A DNA stretch of 64,000 bases, taken from Daucus carota subsp. sativus (taxonomy: Eukaryota > Streptophyta > Magnoliopsida > Apiales > Apiaceae). A program made the translations under genes and the position numbers. Location: contig NC_030386.2 in assembly GCF_001625215.2 (NCBI RefSeq), forward strand, positions 36,149,296 to 36,213,295, given 5' to 3'. Under the pieces are notes generated by a model, which was not told the origin of the DNA, did not search any database, and was given only the letters and a program-made list of their open reading frames with translations. This document shows, in pieces, positions 37,530-49,040 of the stretch (position 1 is the stretch's first letter; each line of letters begins with the position of its first letter).

Positions 37530-37860
37530 TAGAGATGCACAAAAGATCTGTTCGGGCCAGATCCAGACCGGGCCAAAAAAATTCGGATTTTTTTATAACC
37601 AGATCGGGCCGGGGTCTTTTTAAAAATCGGGCCGGGCCGGGCCGGGCTTTTCCAAAAACACTAGGCCTGATTTAGTTATAAAAAGCCCGGATTTTTCAAA
37701 AATCCGGATTTTATCCGGATTTTTTTGAAAATACTAGACCTGTTTTAGGCCCTCGGACTGGGCCGGGCCAGACCGGGTTTTTTTCGGATCGGGTTTTTCA
37801 GATTTTTTTCCAGATCGGATCGGATCGGATTTCGAATTTCAGATTTTTTGAACATCTCTA
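37530..37860. mobile_element. hAT-type MITE, GC-rich (331 bp)
   Basis: Ends TAGAGATGCACAAAA and the complement of TAGAGATGTTCAAAAA. The 8-bp duplication is GTTTAGGA (37522-37529, 37861-37868). The inside is full of GGGCCGGGCC and CGGATTTTT-type runs in both orientations, in marked contrast with the surrounding AT-rich DNA. Confidence 0.85.
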
Positions 37861-37874
37861 GTTTAGGAATAATA

Positions 37875-38364
37875 CTCCCATCCAATTCCTTACATTTCAA
37901 AACTTACCAAAAATAGTCGATGGGTCCCACCACTACCCAACCTTTCCTCCTTTTTCACACTACTTTTACTCTTTTTTCACACTACTTTTACTCCACCATC
38001 TCCCTTTTATACATTAAAAATTAACGGGTCCCACCACTCCACCCACTTTTCATTCTCTTTTTCATTACTTTATACATAATTCTTAAACCAAACGTAAAAA
38101 ATTGGCCACCAGAGAAAGGATTCATGATCTCATTAGAAACATATTCCATCCGTCCGACCAATTCTTTACGTTTGGTTTAAGAAATATGTATAAAGTAGTG
38201 GAAAAGAGAAAGAAGAGTGGGTGAAGTGGTGAGACCCATTAATTTTTAATGTATAAAAAGTTGATGGTGGAGGTAAAAGTAGTGTGTAAAGGGAGGAAAA
38301 GTTGGATAGTGGTGGGACTCATCGACTATTTTTGGTAAATTTTGAAAAATAAATAATTGGATTG
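37875..38364. mobile_element. Foldback element with about 220-bp inverted arms
   Basis: The left arm (37875 to about 38105) and right arm (about 38140-38364) are near-complementary along their length, sharing AAAATAGTCGATGGG, GGTGGGACCC-type and CTTTATACATA motifs. TA flanks both ends. It is either one long-TIR Stowaway-like MITE or two copies inserted head to head. The inner end ATTCCATCCGTCC looks like a Stowaway terminus. Confidence 0.7.
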
Positions 38365-39655
38365 TATATCACACACAGAAAACCGTAAAGAATCTGCTAG
38401 AAGTCTAGAACTGAGGAATATCTAACCATGGAATCGAGTATAACTGAAAATGAAGTAACAAATCTAAACAAAGATCCCTCAATAACAAGCCGAAGGTGGT
38501 AAAGATCGCAGAAAATAAACGTATCTACACTGAAGAGCCGCAGTCGAGTTTTGATTGAGACCCATTGTACTTAGTTTTGACCTAAAAGATGGGCGTTGGG
38601 GTTTGCGCATGTTACTGTAGACTTCCGAAGACGAGTGAATCCTGATCAGTGACACTCGATGACACCTGCACAAAATTTAAAGTTAAAAAATAGAGACAAA
38701 TCGTGGTTGAGCAACCAAAAAAGTGGATACGGATTTGTGACCTAAGGTAATTTATAATTTAATGTATATTAATTAAGAATTTAAAATCTTTGTTTGATTA
38801 ATTTTGATTTATTAATAATTTATGAGTTATTAAAAATAAAATTAATTTATGAGTAACTTATGACTTCTGAGTAAATTTTATCAAAAAAGAGTTCAAAAAA
38901 AATTTAAGTCACAAAAAATATAACTCAAACTAATTTATGACTTTAAATAAAATTTTATAATATTTAGAAATTTTTACATACAAAAACAATATTTAATCAA
39001 TATATAATCAAAGTACATCTTAATAATAATACTTGTGTCAAACAAGATGAACAAAATAAATATTTTGATTTTTCAATATAAAATCATTAGTATCCAAACT
39101 CAATTTTAATTAATCAAATTTTTATTATTTTATAATTTTATAAATTACATAACTTGATAATTGGAACATAGACCACATTAAAGATAAAATTTCAATTGTG
39201 TATGGTCGTCCTTCTAGAAGAATATTTTTTAAACATATTAAATCTAACATATAAAAATACACTATATAATCAATACATAGTCAATATATTGTCTTGAATA
39301 ATTATTATAAATTTGTAATTTGCTAGCTCCATTTGTGATATCACAATAACAAATAAAATAAAAAATTATATCTAAAATTATAATATCCCTGATACAACGG
39401 ATACTATTATAAAACATACTTCTGGTAGAAGTTGGTGGCAAAAACATATTTTGACTAAAAAAATTTAATGCTACAATGAATCTAGTATGAAAATATGGAC
39501 ATTCTTACGAAACTATTTTGAAATCAAAGACGTTTTTATGAATCTTTTGTTTTCTTCCATTTAATTCCCATGAGTGTTATTTTTCTGGAACTGGTGTCTT
39601 ATTCTAATATAATGGGCACCAACCCGCATACTTGAAACTCAACCAGCATAGTTGA
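38365..39655. other. Intergenic upstream of CID C, no gene seen
   Basis: AT-rich. A slightly GC-richer patch (38400-38690) has an acceptor-like TTTTGTGCAG on the minus strand and a 64-residue minus frame without recognisable similarity; not called as a gene. Confidence 0.4.
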
Positions 39656-39813
39656 AACTCATTCTGCAGGTATGTTTTCCTTCTCTTCTTTGCTTATTTG
39701 GTTACATATGTACATACACATATATATTTTTTGAATAAAGCTTAAGTCTTTTTTGTTTGTTATAAATTTCTTTTGTTTGAACAGAAATTGAAGTTTTGAA
39801 CAAGTAGTTGATT

Positions 39814-42725
39814 ATGGCAACTCGTGGAAATGATGATGTTACTAAGTCAATGAATCAGATGAACAGTGGAAATAATTCTGCAATGATTAATCATGATGAT
39901 GGTGGAGACGGGTTTAACCAAGAGATGAGACCTTTAGAAAAATCAAAGTCGAAGTTAAATCCTATGGCTCCAGAATTTGTGCCTACTTATGTTGCCGCTG
40001 GTGCAGAATCTGCAACAAAGGTATGTGCAACAAAGATATGGGTGTATTCGTTCCAAAAAATAGTACTCCTTCCGTCCCACCAAGTTTTTTGGCAGCTCCT
40101 ATAAAATATATTTACATCATATATTTATTTTTAAAAAAAATTGAAAAAAATTTGACGTTTAAAATTTTATTCAAAAAAAAAATTAAAAAAAACATTATAG
40201 AACTATACTTTATAAGAATAAGCATCCTTGTGGGACGGAGGGAGTAGTTTGTAACTTGAGATATAAAAAAAAAATCATATTTCTTCTATTTTTTTTAATT
40301 TGACTTTTTCACACATCTTTATGTGTGTTGACGTGATGGCAAAAATTATTATTATTTTTTAGTGAATTATAATTTTGATTTAATATTTTTATTTAGTGAA
40401 AAAAAAATAAAAAATAAATAAATTTAACTTGCTGGTCAAAGTGTGTGCCAGAAGTCAAAAGCGTCAAATAAAAAAAAATAACTGAAATATTTTCATTTAT
40501 GATTTTGCAAATTTTCTTTCTCTAAACAGAATATATAAAGTATTTACATAATTGCTAAGATTCGAATATGACCATAGTTCTGCAATTTTCCCATAGACAT
40601 CGAAGAAGTCTCTTTCTATTAGTTCTGCATTAATCTGTATGGGTCATTTATTTTTATTGTGTCCAGAACGAAAATGGCTCCCGTCGCCGGAGGCGAAGGG
40701 CTAGGCCAAGGCCAAGGAGAAGGTTTAATCCATGCGAAGCTGAAATAGAACAAGTCCGGAGGACTGTATTTGTTTCCAGCATTGATAACCGGGTAGTAAA
40801 TTTTCTTGATTTATCGAACATTTATCATTCTAGTTTTTTGTTTTGGAAATTGCTTTGTTAAACATCATTTCCTTATTCTTTTTTGTTGCATGGGTTTAGA
40901 TCTCTGAAGAGCATCTTGCAGCTCTCTTTCTCAGCTGCGGGCCGGTAATCTTTACCTACTTATTCTCATTCCATTCATATTTCATGCTAATGACACATCT
41001 TATTTTTTGATAATAATTTGAAATGTTTTTTGCACCTAAGCTTGTCGACTGTCGTATCTGTGGTGACCCAACTTCTATGCTCCGATTTGGGTTCGTCGAG
41101 TTTGCTGAGGAGGGTAAGCTTTTATGTTGACATACACATGCTCGGTGATATCTTGACAGATTGTCTCATCTCATGACATATGTGCAGAATCTGCGAGAAT
41201 TAGTTTGAGTCTTGAAAGGACCATGCTTGGTTCGCATGCTATCAGGGTGGTGCCTTCCAGATCTGCAATTGCACCCGTTGATCGGAGACTTTTGCCGAGA
41301 GTTAGTAGTTTGTTTCATTATCTTTTAATACTTCGTTATGATAATCTCATATATGCGTACAATTGGAGATTAGTTTGTAATAAGCCCATCTATACTAATT
41401 TAATTATTCGTATTCTGACAGCTAATTGTTTTTAGTTGGTTATTTGTTTTTCAACTTGGTTGTATCGTCAGTTGGGGGTTTGTCCCAATTGTATTATGAT
41501 TAATGAAATTGTTTTTATTTTGTGTCAAAAAAAAAATTATCCTATTCTGTGTTTCTTTAGTCTGCTGCTGAAAGGGAGAGATGCACAAGGACTGTCTACT
41601 GTACAAATATACAGAGAGAGGTAGTTTAGAAAAATATAGTTTCCTCTTTTGTTAATCGAAAGCTTATTCTCTTCATTATTTTAATCAATCTATATGCTTG
41701 TTCACTTTAGGTTCCTGCAGAAGAGATCATATTCTTTTTTGAATCTTTCTGTGGGAAGGTTTGTGACTTCATGCTGCTGATCTATAGGTGCTTGTATTCT
41801 TAAAATTAGAAGTACATATTAAAGAATATTTATTCTGCCATAGGTTCTTTGCTTGAGGGTGTTTGACAACCGTCATTACCCAACTTGTGCTGCATTCGTG
41901 GAGTTCGCCACGGTAAGTAAAAGGAGTTGTTTAATATCATGAATAGATTCTACTTGCAGTTGGGGATTATGTCATAATTGTCTAGGAAGTATTTGGACAT
42001 GACTTGAATTAAGAAGTATCACCTGTACTAATACATAAAGTATTGATGATACCTTATGGTAAGATTAATTTGAACTGTATTAAATGTCTGTCTGAAAAAT
42101 TTCACCTTCATTTAGCTACAAATTAAAACGAAAGAGAAAGGAAGGAACCAGTTTATCAATGGCACGAGATATGGAAACAGTTCAACAATCACATAAAATT
42201 CTTGCCTGTTAATGGAGTAGTCTGTACTTAATGATCAAACTAATTAAGATAGTAGATGACTAGTAGCTGCTTTGTTACCTTAAACTATTCAGTACTACAG
42301 TTTCATGTTAATTGAAGTGTTGATATTATACTTTTTGCTATTGCTTCTCATATATTCCGTTTATGGTTAATTGTTATAAGTGCAGTCCTTAATGGATATG
42401 CATTTCTGTCATTAGATAAAATTTTGTCAGATTGGAAATTTTCTCTTTTTCTCTATGTGCATTATATTTCTTGTCAACAAAAAAGATTTGTAGTTAACTT
42501 GATTTCAATCTCCAGTCTGAGAGTGCAGTTGCAGCCCTCAATTGTAGTGGTTTTGTCTTGGGAGCATTGCCGATTAGGTTAGTTATCTATCTATCCTACA
42601 AGTGAAAATTCCCCCGCATCCTCAGTTATTCTTTTCTTTTATTAATCAGGGTGGTTTTGCAACCATGTAGGGTAAACCCGTCGAAGACACCAATCATACT
42701 GGGTGATTTCCGCAGCAGGATTTGA
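39814..42725 (+). CDS. CID C: short PAM2 + two-RRM protein, third paralog
   Basis: Exons: 39814-40020, 40667-40792, 40900-40944, 41041-41113, 41188-41300, 41561-41620, 41711-41758, 41844-41912, 42516-42577, 42671-42725 (285 aa). The 5'-UTR intron is 39670-39784. Exon 1 is less than half as long as in CID A and B: the N-terminal serine/asparagine-rich region and the segment after PAM2 are mostly gone. The acidic HDDGGDG and PAM2 (LNPMAPEFVPTY) remain. Exon 2 is longer and extremely arginine-rich (SRRRRRARPRPRRR), unlike its paralogs. RRM1 has VFVSSI / LRFGFVEF and RRM2 has VYCTNI / CAAFVEF. Exons 3-9 keep the family lengths. Splice sites and frame are intact, so it is probably functional. A Stowaway MITE lies in intron 1. 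Confidence 0.9.
40066..40244. mobile_element. Stowaway MITE in CID C intron 1 (179 bp)
   Basis: Ends CTCCTTCCGTCCCACCAAG and its near-complement CTTGTGGGACGGAGGGAG, with TA on both sides (40064-40065, 40245-40246). Interior non-coding. Confidence 0.9.
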
Positions 42726-42949
42726 TGAGCCTTCCTGGCAGGTCTTCTCAGTTTGTAGTTCTTTCATCATGTACAAGTGAATGGAATTGAGATGCCATAG
42801 TTGGCCATGTTATGGGGCATGCTAAGCTTAACTGTGTAGGCTTTATGCCAAGGCCATTATGCTTTTGCTATGTCTTCAACATGAAACTCCTTGATAGTCT
42901 GTTATTCTCCAGTGATCTTACTTGACATGTTTCCAGAATTTAGCATGTG

Positions 42950-44390
42950 TTTGCTTAATAGTTTCCATTAAAAGTCCTTTTTATAAAGTGCTTGAACTCG
43001 TATAACTGTACTTAAATTTGTGGTTCCGAAGACCTAGCCGTTGACAGTTTGAAAATAGAAAGCAACCAGAGTTGCATAAATGAATTAGAAAGATGACTAA
43101 ACTCCCTGTCAACTGCAATATATGTACTAGTATATCATCTAGAAGATTGTTTCCGAAAGGTAAATTTTTTTACGACACCAAGTCACTGCACAAAACTACT
43201 GCCAACGTGATCTAAATGTACTGAGTATGGCTTGAAGGAGTCAACTATAATGGATACAAATTGCTGTAATGATTGAAAGTTGCAGCTTCTGGAATTACAA
43301 AATCTTGGTCTCCCCCCAAGTATTGGTTTGGTTCATCCATTTAACATCTCCTCTATGTGATTAAGACATTGTTGTTTAGTGGGGATGACCCAACAAGTCC
43401 CACATCCACTTTGATGCAGATCAAAATGAAAGGCACCCTCAAAAGGAAAAAAGTAACAATATATAATTATACAAGAATTAGGGAGAAAGATAGTACATTG
43501 TTATCTTCATATCACATTGTTTAAATATTAGCCTAAACCGTATTATTATGTCAATTGCACCTCAGCATTGCATCAACATCCACTTTGAAGCTTCAACCCC
43601 TTTGCATTTCTTTTTGTTCTACATCAGTGATAATGATTTAGACGTCCCCTCCTCTCCATCCCAATTCTTATTATCCTCCTCTGTCGGTTAAATTACGATT
43701 TTGTTTTTCGATTTCTTGGTATTAAATTTTCCTTATTAGAGAATTTAAGACGATGAATATATATACAAGTCTTGGCCTCGAGGATATAAGATGACCAGCT
43801 CTTTGAAGACAACAAGCTTAATGCAATTATAAAGATAGAAAAAAAGTCCGCAACGTCTCTATAGGGCGGATGAAGAAACGAGTAATATTTATGAAGATCT
43901 TCTAGACACCATAAATTGAAGTAGTGCCATACATAAATCTACATCGCATATTTGCAGACATAAATCTACGGAAAATATGTACATTTTCCGTAGATTAATG
44001 TCTTAAAAACATCGCATATTTGCAGACATAAATATACGGAAAATATACATATTTATGTGCTCTCTGGATTATTTCCGACAAATAAGAGGATAAAGCCATA
44101 TCAATGTAAGTACAGAAATGACGATATTGATAAATAAGAGGCTAATCCAAGCAGAAGAGAATAATGAGATGCATTAAATGGGAGGACTTGGTCTTTTACT
44201 AGATTTACCGGTACTAATATAAACAGTAAAGTATGAAAGAAGGTGAGCAATGCCAATGCGCCACCTCCCACTAACCGACCCATCTTTGCATGCGTGTTGA
44301 CAACATCTCAAAAAGATCAACTATCTTTACCACTTTCCCACTGCAATTCTTTCCCCTCTCTCATGTAACCATCATTCTTTTCACTAACCA
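42950..44390. other. Intergenic between CID C and the PADRE gene
   Basis: The CID C 3' UTR ends near 42950. The rest is promoter territory of the downstream gene, including a repeat at 43941-44050. No gene seen. Confidence 0.45.
43941..44050. repeat. Two-copy direct repeat with internal palindrome
   Basis: ACATCGCATATTTGCAGACA recurs at 43941 and 44009. Both copies continue with TAAAT(C/A)TACGGAAAATAT. The first copy also contains the palindrome CTACGGAAAAT...ATTTTCCGTAG (about 43966-43993). Confidence 0.75.
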
Positions 44391-44394
44391 ACAC

Positions 44395-44403
44395 TATATA
44401 TAA
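44395..44403 (+). promoter_or_regulatory. TATA box of the PADRE gene
   Basis: TATATATAA lies about 165 bp upstream of the ATG at 44569, with a CT-rich leader between. Position and sequence fit a Pol II core promoter. Confidence 0.55.
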
Positions 44404-44568
44404 TTTAACTATCAAACACTCCTCTAGTCCTCTTATCATCCTCCTACTCAACCAATATTTATTTTCTCACTTAACTATAAGTCTATAACTATAACTTCCT
44501 CTTTAGTCCCTCTTATTCAAACTCTTGATAACATTTATTAAGAAACCAATTTTGTTTTCTGTGTTATC

Positions 44569-45075
44569 ATGGGAAACTGCTCGGTTGTTTGCAGACGCGA
44601 TAATAATGCTCCTTGTTTTCGGGATGCTGAAAAGAGCAAGAACAAAAATGTTGTGCAGCTTGTGAAGATTGATGGGAAGGTCATGGAGTTTTCAGCACCA
44701 ATTCTTGTGAGGGATGTGCTACAAAATTTCTCTGGCTTTAATATTGCTTTGTCGAGGGAGGCTCTCCAGCATCTTCCTTTGAGTTCCAGGTTGAAGCTCG
44801 GGGACACGTACTATCTCATTCCTTCGGTTGATGGTTTAGGAATTGAGAAAGGAGCTCGAAAGGTCGACAACGAGGGCGAGGGCAGTGTCAAGAGGATAAA
44901 AGTTGTTATAACAAGGCAACAATTGCAAGATTTGCTGTCTGAACAGGGGCTGCCTGTTGATATTTTATCACAACTCAGGAGTGACACATGTTCTGAAAAT
45001 GAAAAATTTACGGCAATTTGGAAGCCGAAGTTGGAATCTATACCAGAAGATGATGAGATTAGAAGCATTTTCTAG
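44569..45075 (+). CDS. PADRE / DUF4228 family protein
   Basis: Intronless, 168 aa. The start MGNCSVVCRR is typical of the family: Gly2 is a myristoylation site and Cys4/Cys8 are potential palmitoylation sites, so the protein may be membrane-associated. The conserved domain follows: VVQLVKIDGKVMEFSAPI (residues about 28-45), then VRDVLQNF, and a motif around LKLGDTYYLIP (about residues 75-85). A variable linker leads to the C-terminal motif with W(K/R)PKLESIPE and a short EIRSIF tail. Length and motif order match small plant PADRE proteins, which are often induced by pathogens and abiotic stress. The biochemical role is unknown. Single-exon structure and promoter TATA box support an inducible gene. 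Confidence 0.92.
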   Translation: MGNCSVVCRRDNNAPCFRDAEKSKNKNVVQLVKIDGKVMEFSAPILVRDVLQNFSGFNIALSREALQHLPLSSRLKLGDTYYLIPSVDGLGIEKGARKVDNEGEGSVKRIKVVITRQQLQDLLSEQGLPVDILSQLRSDTCSENEKFTAIWKPKLESIPEDDEIRSIF

Positions 45076-46742
45076 CAGCTTAGCTATAGATATCTATACG
45101 CGTTGTGTAATAAGATAGTTTCTGTAATAACATGTTGATTTAGCGTCATGACTTATAAATCGAAAGTGGAAGGTAGGGCAGTGCCGACAGGTGATATATA
45201 GGGAAATGATATTTCCAGTATAACTGGAAACATCATCTCTCAATATAACAACTGCGTTTTGTAAAATGTAATGAAAGCTGTGACAGCTTGACATAAAGAT
45301 GTGTTGATGAAGAATGTTTGTTGCAATTTACTTGTTTCATATTTATACTGTTATATATGCTTTGATAATGCGGTATTACCTCTATAAAAGCTTCAAATTG
45401 GTGATCACGATCTGACAAATAGTTCATAATCTAAATGAAACAAGTAACAACTAGACACTTGACTGTGAATATGTCAAACATGAAATAAATAACAAGTAGA
45501 TACTTGACTATCATGTACAAAACGTGAAACAAATAACTGTTGTACACTTGATTATCATATATCAACACGAGTAATGAGAAAATAACAAGTGAGCACTTGT
45601 GTGCATCACTATTGCATAAATAGCGAATAAAATGCACAAACAAATTGTCTATGTACTGAACATTCTTAAAACAGACAGACCATGAGAAACAGGTATCACA
45701 CACTAAAATCAGCTCAAACAAGTTGCTGGTGCTTGGACGGCAGGGTGAACACATGAAAAATAATGAAAATGAATAAAATAGTAAATTCCAATAACGAGTA
45801 ACAGTTTCAAAAGACTGAAACATCAGGGAGAAGAGAATCCAAGACAGTACCTCAATCCCAAAAAGCATAAATATGTACCACAAAATACATGCTACATAAA
45901 TATATGTGCTTGCTTTCTCTTTTGAAAGCTATACAAATGACCAAGCCAAAGACTAAAACCAAGAACCCAACTGCTCTTTACTTCTTTCCTAAAGCTGCTA
46001 ACATGCTAAAGAAGGCAGCAGCACAGTACTCATAAATAAGAACCAGCCAGAGTTGAAGAAAGTATGCTGTCTGTCTAGTAACATAATTCTAAAAGGAATG
46101 GATCAGAATTGCCATAATTCGTAAAGATGGTCTAAAATATCACATTTGGTACACTTAAAAATAATGTGTTTCATGTTGAAACGACTGAGTATCTCTTGAA
46201 TGCATAATCAGGATATATAGTATATGTGGATATGAACGGAGAAAAAATGCAGAAGATAATTAAGATTCTGCGAGGAGGCAAAAAAGAAACTGGTTCTGAC
46301 TAAAAGATTTGTCACCGAGCGAGTAATTCATCTAAACTCTTAAGGTGTCATGAGAAGAACCTTCCAAGAAGCAGTATAGAATATGATAAGTTGTACTACT
46401 ATATTTTGCTTTAAATGAAAATGACATAGCTTTTCTTTTTTCTATTTTCTTTTGATTTCAAATGACATAGCTTCTGAAAACAGCCTCCTATTCGTTATGT
46501 AGATATAGCGGCACAGTCTTTGATGCTAGACTCCCCAACTATCTGACAGTACTCATGCTTTTCACTTACCACCATTATTCCTACTAAATTCAACCTGACC
46601 TGCTGCATTTACAAATGACATCTTTGCTATACTGTGTAACAACACATTGGAGTTGCAATAAGTTATCCCCTGTGTTCACTTCACTTGTATTCATGTTACT
46701 TCTTTAAATATACAAGCAACTAGCAACTAGCAACTAGCAACA
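45076..46742. other. Intergenic between PADRE and IQD genes
   Basis: PADRE 3' UTR, then AT-rich spacer with a short minisatellite (45437-45571). A 150-residue hydrophobic minus frame overlaps the repeat and is not called. The IQD leader ends in a CAACTAGCAACTAG repeat just before the ATG. Confidence 0.45.
45437..45571. repeat. Three-copy minisatellite, about 45-bp unit
   Basis: Imperfect units begin at about 45437, 45483 and 45526, each like AAA(C/T)AA(G/A)TAAC...ACTTGA(C/T)TATCAT. A fourth partial unit with the dyad CAAGTGAGCACTTG follows near 45587. Confidence 0.7.
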
Positions 46743-48568
46743 ATGGGAAAGAATCCTGCAGCTGGAAGTTCATGGTTTAATGCAGTCAAGAAAGCTTTCA
46801 GGTCTCCTACAAAATCCATCAAGTCTAGCAAAAGGAGGGAAGAACATGAACAAGAAGATGATGAAAAGGTAATAAATTTACGATGCCACATTTTACGCTT
46901 AAATGTCATCGATTTCATACTACTTCAGTGTATTTCTTATACTCTAAAAGTGTAATTTGTTTATGCAGAAGAGAGGAAAGCGGAGGTGGATTTTTAGCAA
47001 ACAATGTATTTATGAAACTACAATACAGCATTATGCACCAGCAAGTAGTGTGGTTGATACTCACCTGACTGTGAAACCCAAGGCCCTGGTTGATGATTAC
47101 GAAAGGCGAGATATTGCAAGTGCTGAGGCTGTGGCAGAAGTTGCTTCAGTCCAAGCAGCTGTGGAAGTCATCAGGCTTTCGAGTCCCTCTAAAATCACCG
47201 GTGAATATTTCCATGCTGCAATTAAGATACAATCAGCATTCAGAGCCTATCTGGTAAGTAATGTACTATTCATGCTCACAAAGCAGACAATTTTAAAATT
47301 GAAAATGAAATGACTCTGGTATTCTTAGGCGAGGAGAGCTCTGCGGGCACTTAGAGGAATTGTAAAGCTACAGGCTTTAGTAAGAGGACAAAATATCCGT
47401 AAGCAAGCAAAGATGACACTTCGATGCATTCAGTCCTTGGTCCGAGTTCAAACTAGAGTTCGTGATCAACGTAGGAGGCTTTCATATGAAGGCAGCAAGG
47501 ATTCCACATTCAATGTATCCAACAGCTTAAGGGATTATCATGCTGGGACCAGGAAATCTCGAGTAAGTTAATTTTCACATGAGTTATTAGAATATATTAG
47601 TACATGATCTTTTTCCGCTTGTTGCTTACATGATTAATTTTCCTGTCTTGACAGTCTAGAGAAGGAAGTAGCATTACAGATGAGTGGGATTGTCATCAAC
47701 ATACGCTGGAAGAAATCAAAGCTATATTGCGGAAAACTAAGGAAGCAGATTCTGACCACAGAAATCAACTCTCAACAGCTCTTTCTCTTCGGGTATTTTA
47801 GTACTCTGTATTCTTTTCTCAGATTCATACCAGTGACGTGTGTTATGTTCGTACTAAAAATATTATCAATAATTTGATGTATAGAGTTTGAGACCTGGCA
47901 AGGACCAATTTTTATGTAAGGAAGGGGAAGAAGAAAAGCCTGGATGGTCTGATCAGTGGAAAAGGATAGGCAGAAATTCTGGTGATCAAAGAGATCCAAT
48001 GAAAACGGTAGAAATTGACACTGCTCAATCATATTCGGTCCCAAGTTTACGGAGATCACATAATTCACATTACCAATACCCACAGCTAGATCCGGGTTCA
48101 GAGTCTGATTGTTCTCCAATGCACAGAACAAGTAGATATCTGTCCGGTGCCTTCCCTATAACGCCATTTCAATCCAAAATAAAACAGCTCCAAGTTCATT
48201 CAGCCAGTCCTCGTTGCCTAAAAGTTGAGAGGAACATTATGATGGCTCAGTCGCCAAATATGAGCTCAAATTACCACAAAATGGCTGGACAAGAAAATGC
48301 TGTGGCAGCTTCAGTGCCAAACTATATGGCAGCCACTGCATCAGCAATGGCTCGAAGTCGGTCTGAAAGTACACCAAGGCAGAGGCCTTTGACACCAGAG
48401 AGAGGAAGCGTGACTTCTGTGAAGAAACGATTGTCATTCGCAGCTCCTGAACCAGATGCTTGTGCTGTCATGAGTGATACAGAACTGGAAAGGAACTTGT
48501 GTAGCCCAAGTTCTAGATATGGAATGCGCGGAGAATCAAACGCACTGCTGCGAGGACAACCTTGGTAA
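46743..48568 (+). CDS. IQ67-domain (IQD) protein, calmodulin-binding scaffold
   Basis: Exons 46743-46868, 46969-47253, 47329-47562, 47655-47792 and 47885-48568 (488 aa). The basic N terminus [20 protein letters not shown] is typical of the family. The IQ67 region spans the exon 2/3 junction: [33 protein letters not shown], with further basic/hydrophobic 1-5-10-type calmodulin motifs up to RDQRRRL. The intron interrupting the IQ motif is at the conserved IQD position. The C-terminal part contains [18 protein letters not shown] and the terminal DUF4005-type motifs ([31 protein letters not shown]). This order resembles the IQD14-18 group. Such proteins tether calmodulin and kinesin light-chain-related proteins to microtubules or membranes and shape cells. 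No frame break is seen. Confidence 0.93.
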
Positions 48569-48855
48569 AGATTCTTAGTGTCTTCAGTTACACTATTGCA
48601 ATGCGGAGCATAATAAAACCAGATTATAATGTGAGGCAGAACATGTAGAGGGGAAACACTAAACAGATTGAACGAGTAAACATGTAATGCAGCATTGCAG
48701 CTTGATTAATCTTTTGCAACATCTTTTGTTTTTCGACGTTTTGTTAATCCATTAATCGTATATCATAATTACTCTTTTCTATGCCACTCGTTTACCATAA
48801 CTAATTTCAGTGATTTATTCTAAGCAACTATCTTCACCATGATTCGACCTCAACA

Positions 48856-49040
48856 AGTTCTTTTTATTTATGAATCCGGTATCCGGGCCAGTTTTCACAC
48901 ATCTTGACTAATTCGGAGAACTGCTAGCACACTCATACACACCGAGCATGGCAGTGCACTTACTTCGTGCCTTCCAGTGAAATCGAACCTGTGACCTTTC
49001 TAAAGCCACGGTCTCAACCAACATTTTAATTAGAGTGCTC
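48856..49040 (-). mobile_element. tRNA-derived SINE (Au-like)
   Basis: On the minus strand an A-box-like GTTGGTTGAGACCGTGGC is followed by a B-box-like GGTTCGATTTC, a body with GGCCCGGATACCGGATT, and an A/T-rich tail. The layout resembles Au SINEs. No target duplication was confirmed, so the ends are approximate. Confidence 0.55.

Noticed and set aside
38400-38690. 64-residue minus frame preceded by an acceptor-like TTTTGTGCAG
   Set aside because: Alternative frames have stops, no second exon or family match was found, and it lies in a transposon-rich spacer.
45431-45883. 150-residue hydrophobic open frame on the minus strand
   Set aside because: It overlaps a minisatellite, has Phe/Tyr/Ile-rich composition expected from AT-rich DNA, and has no promoter, splice or family support.
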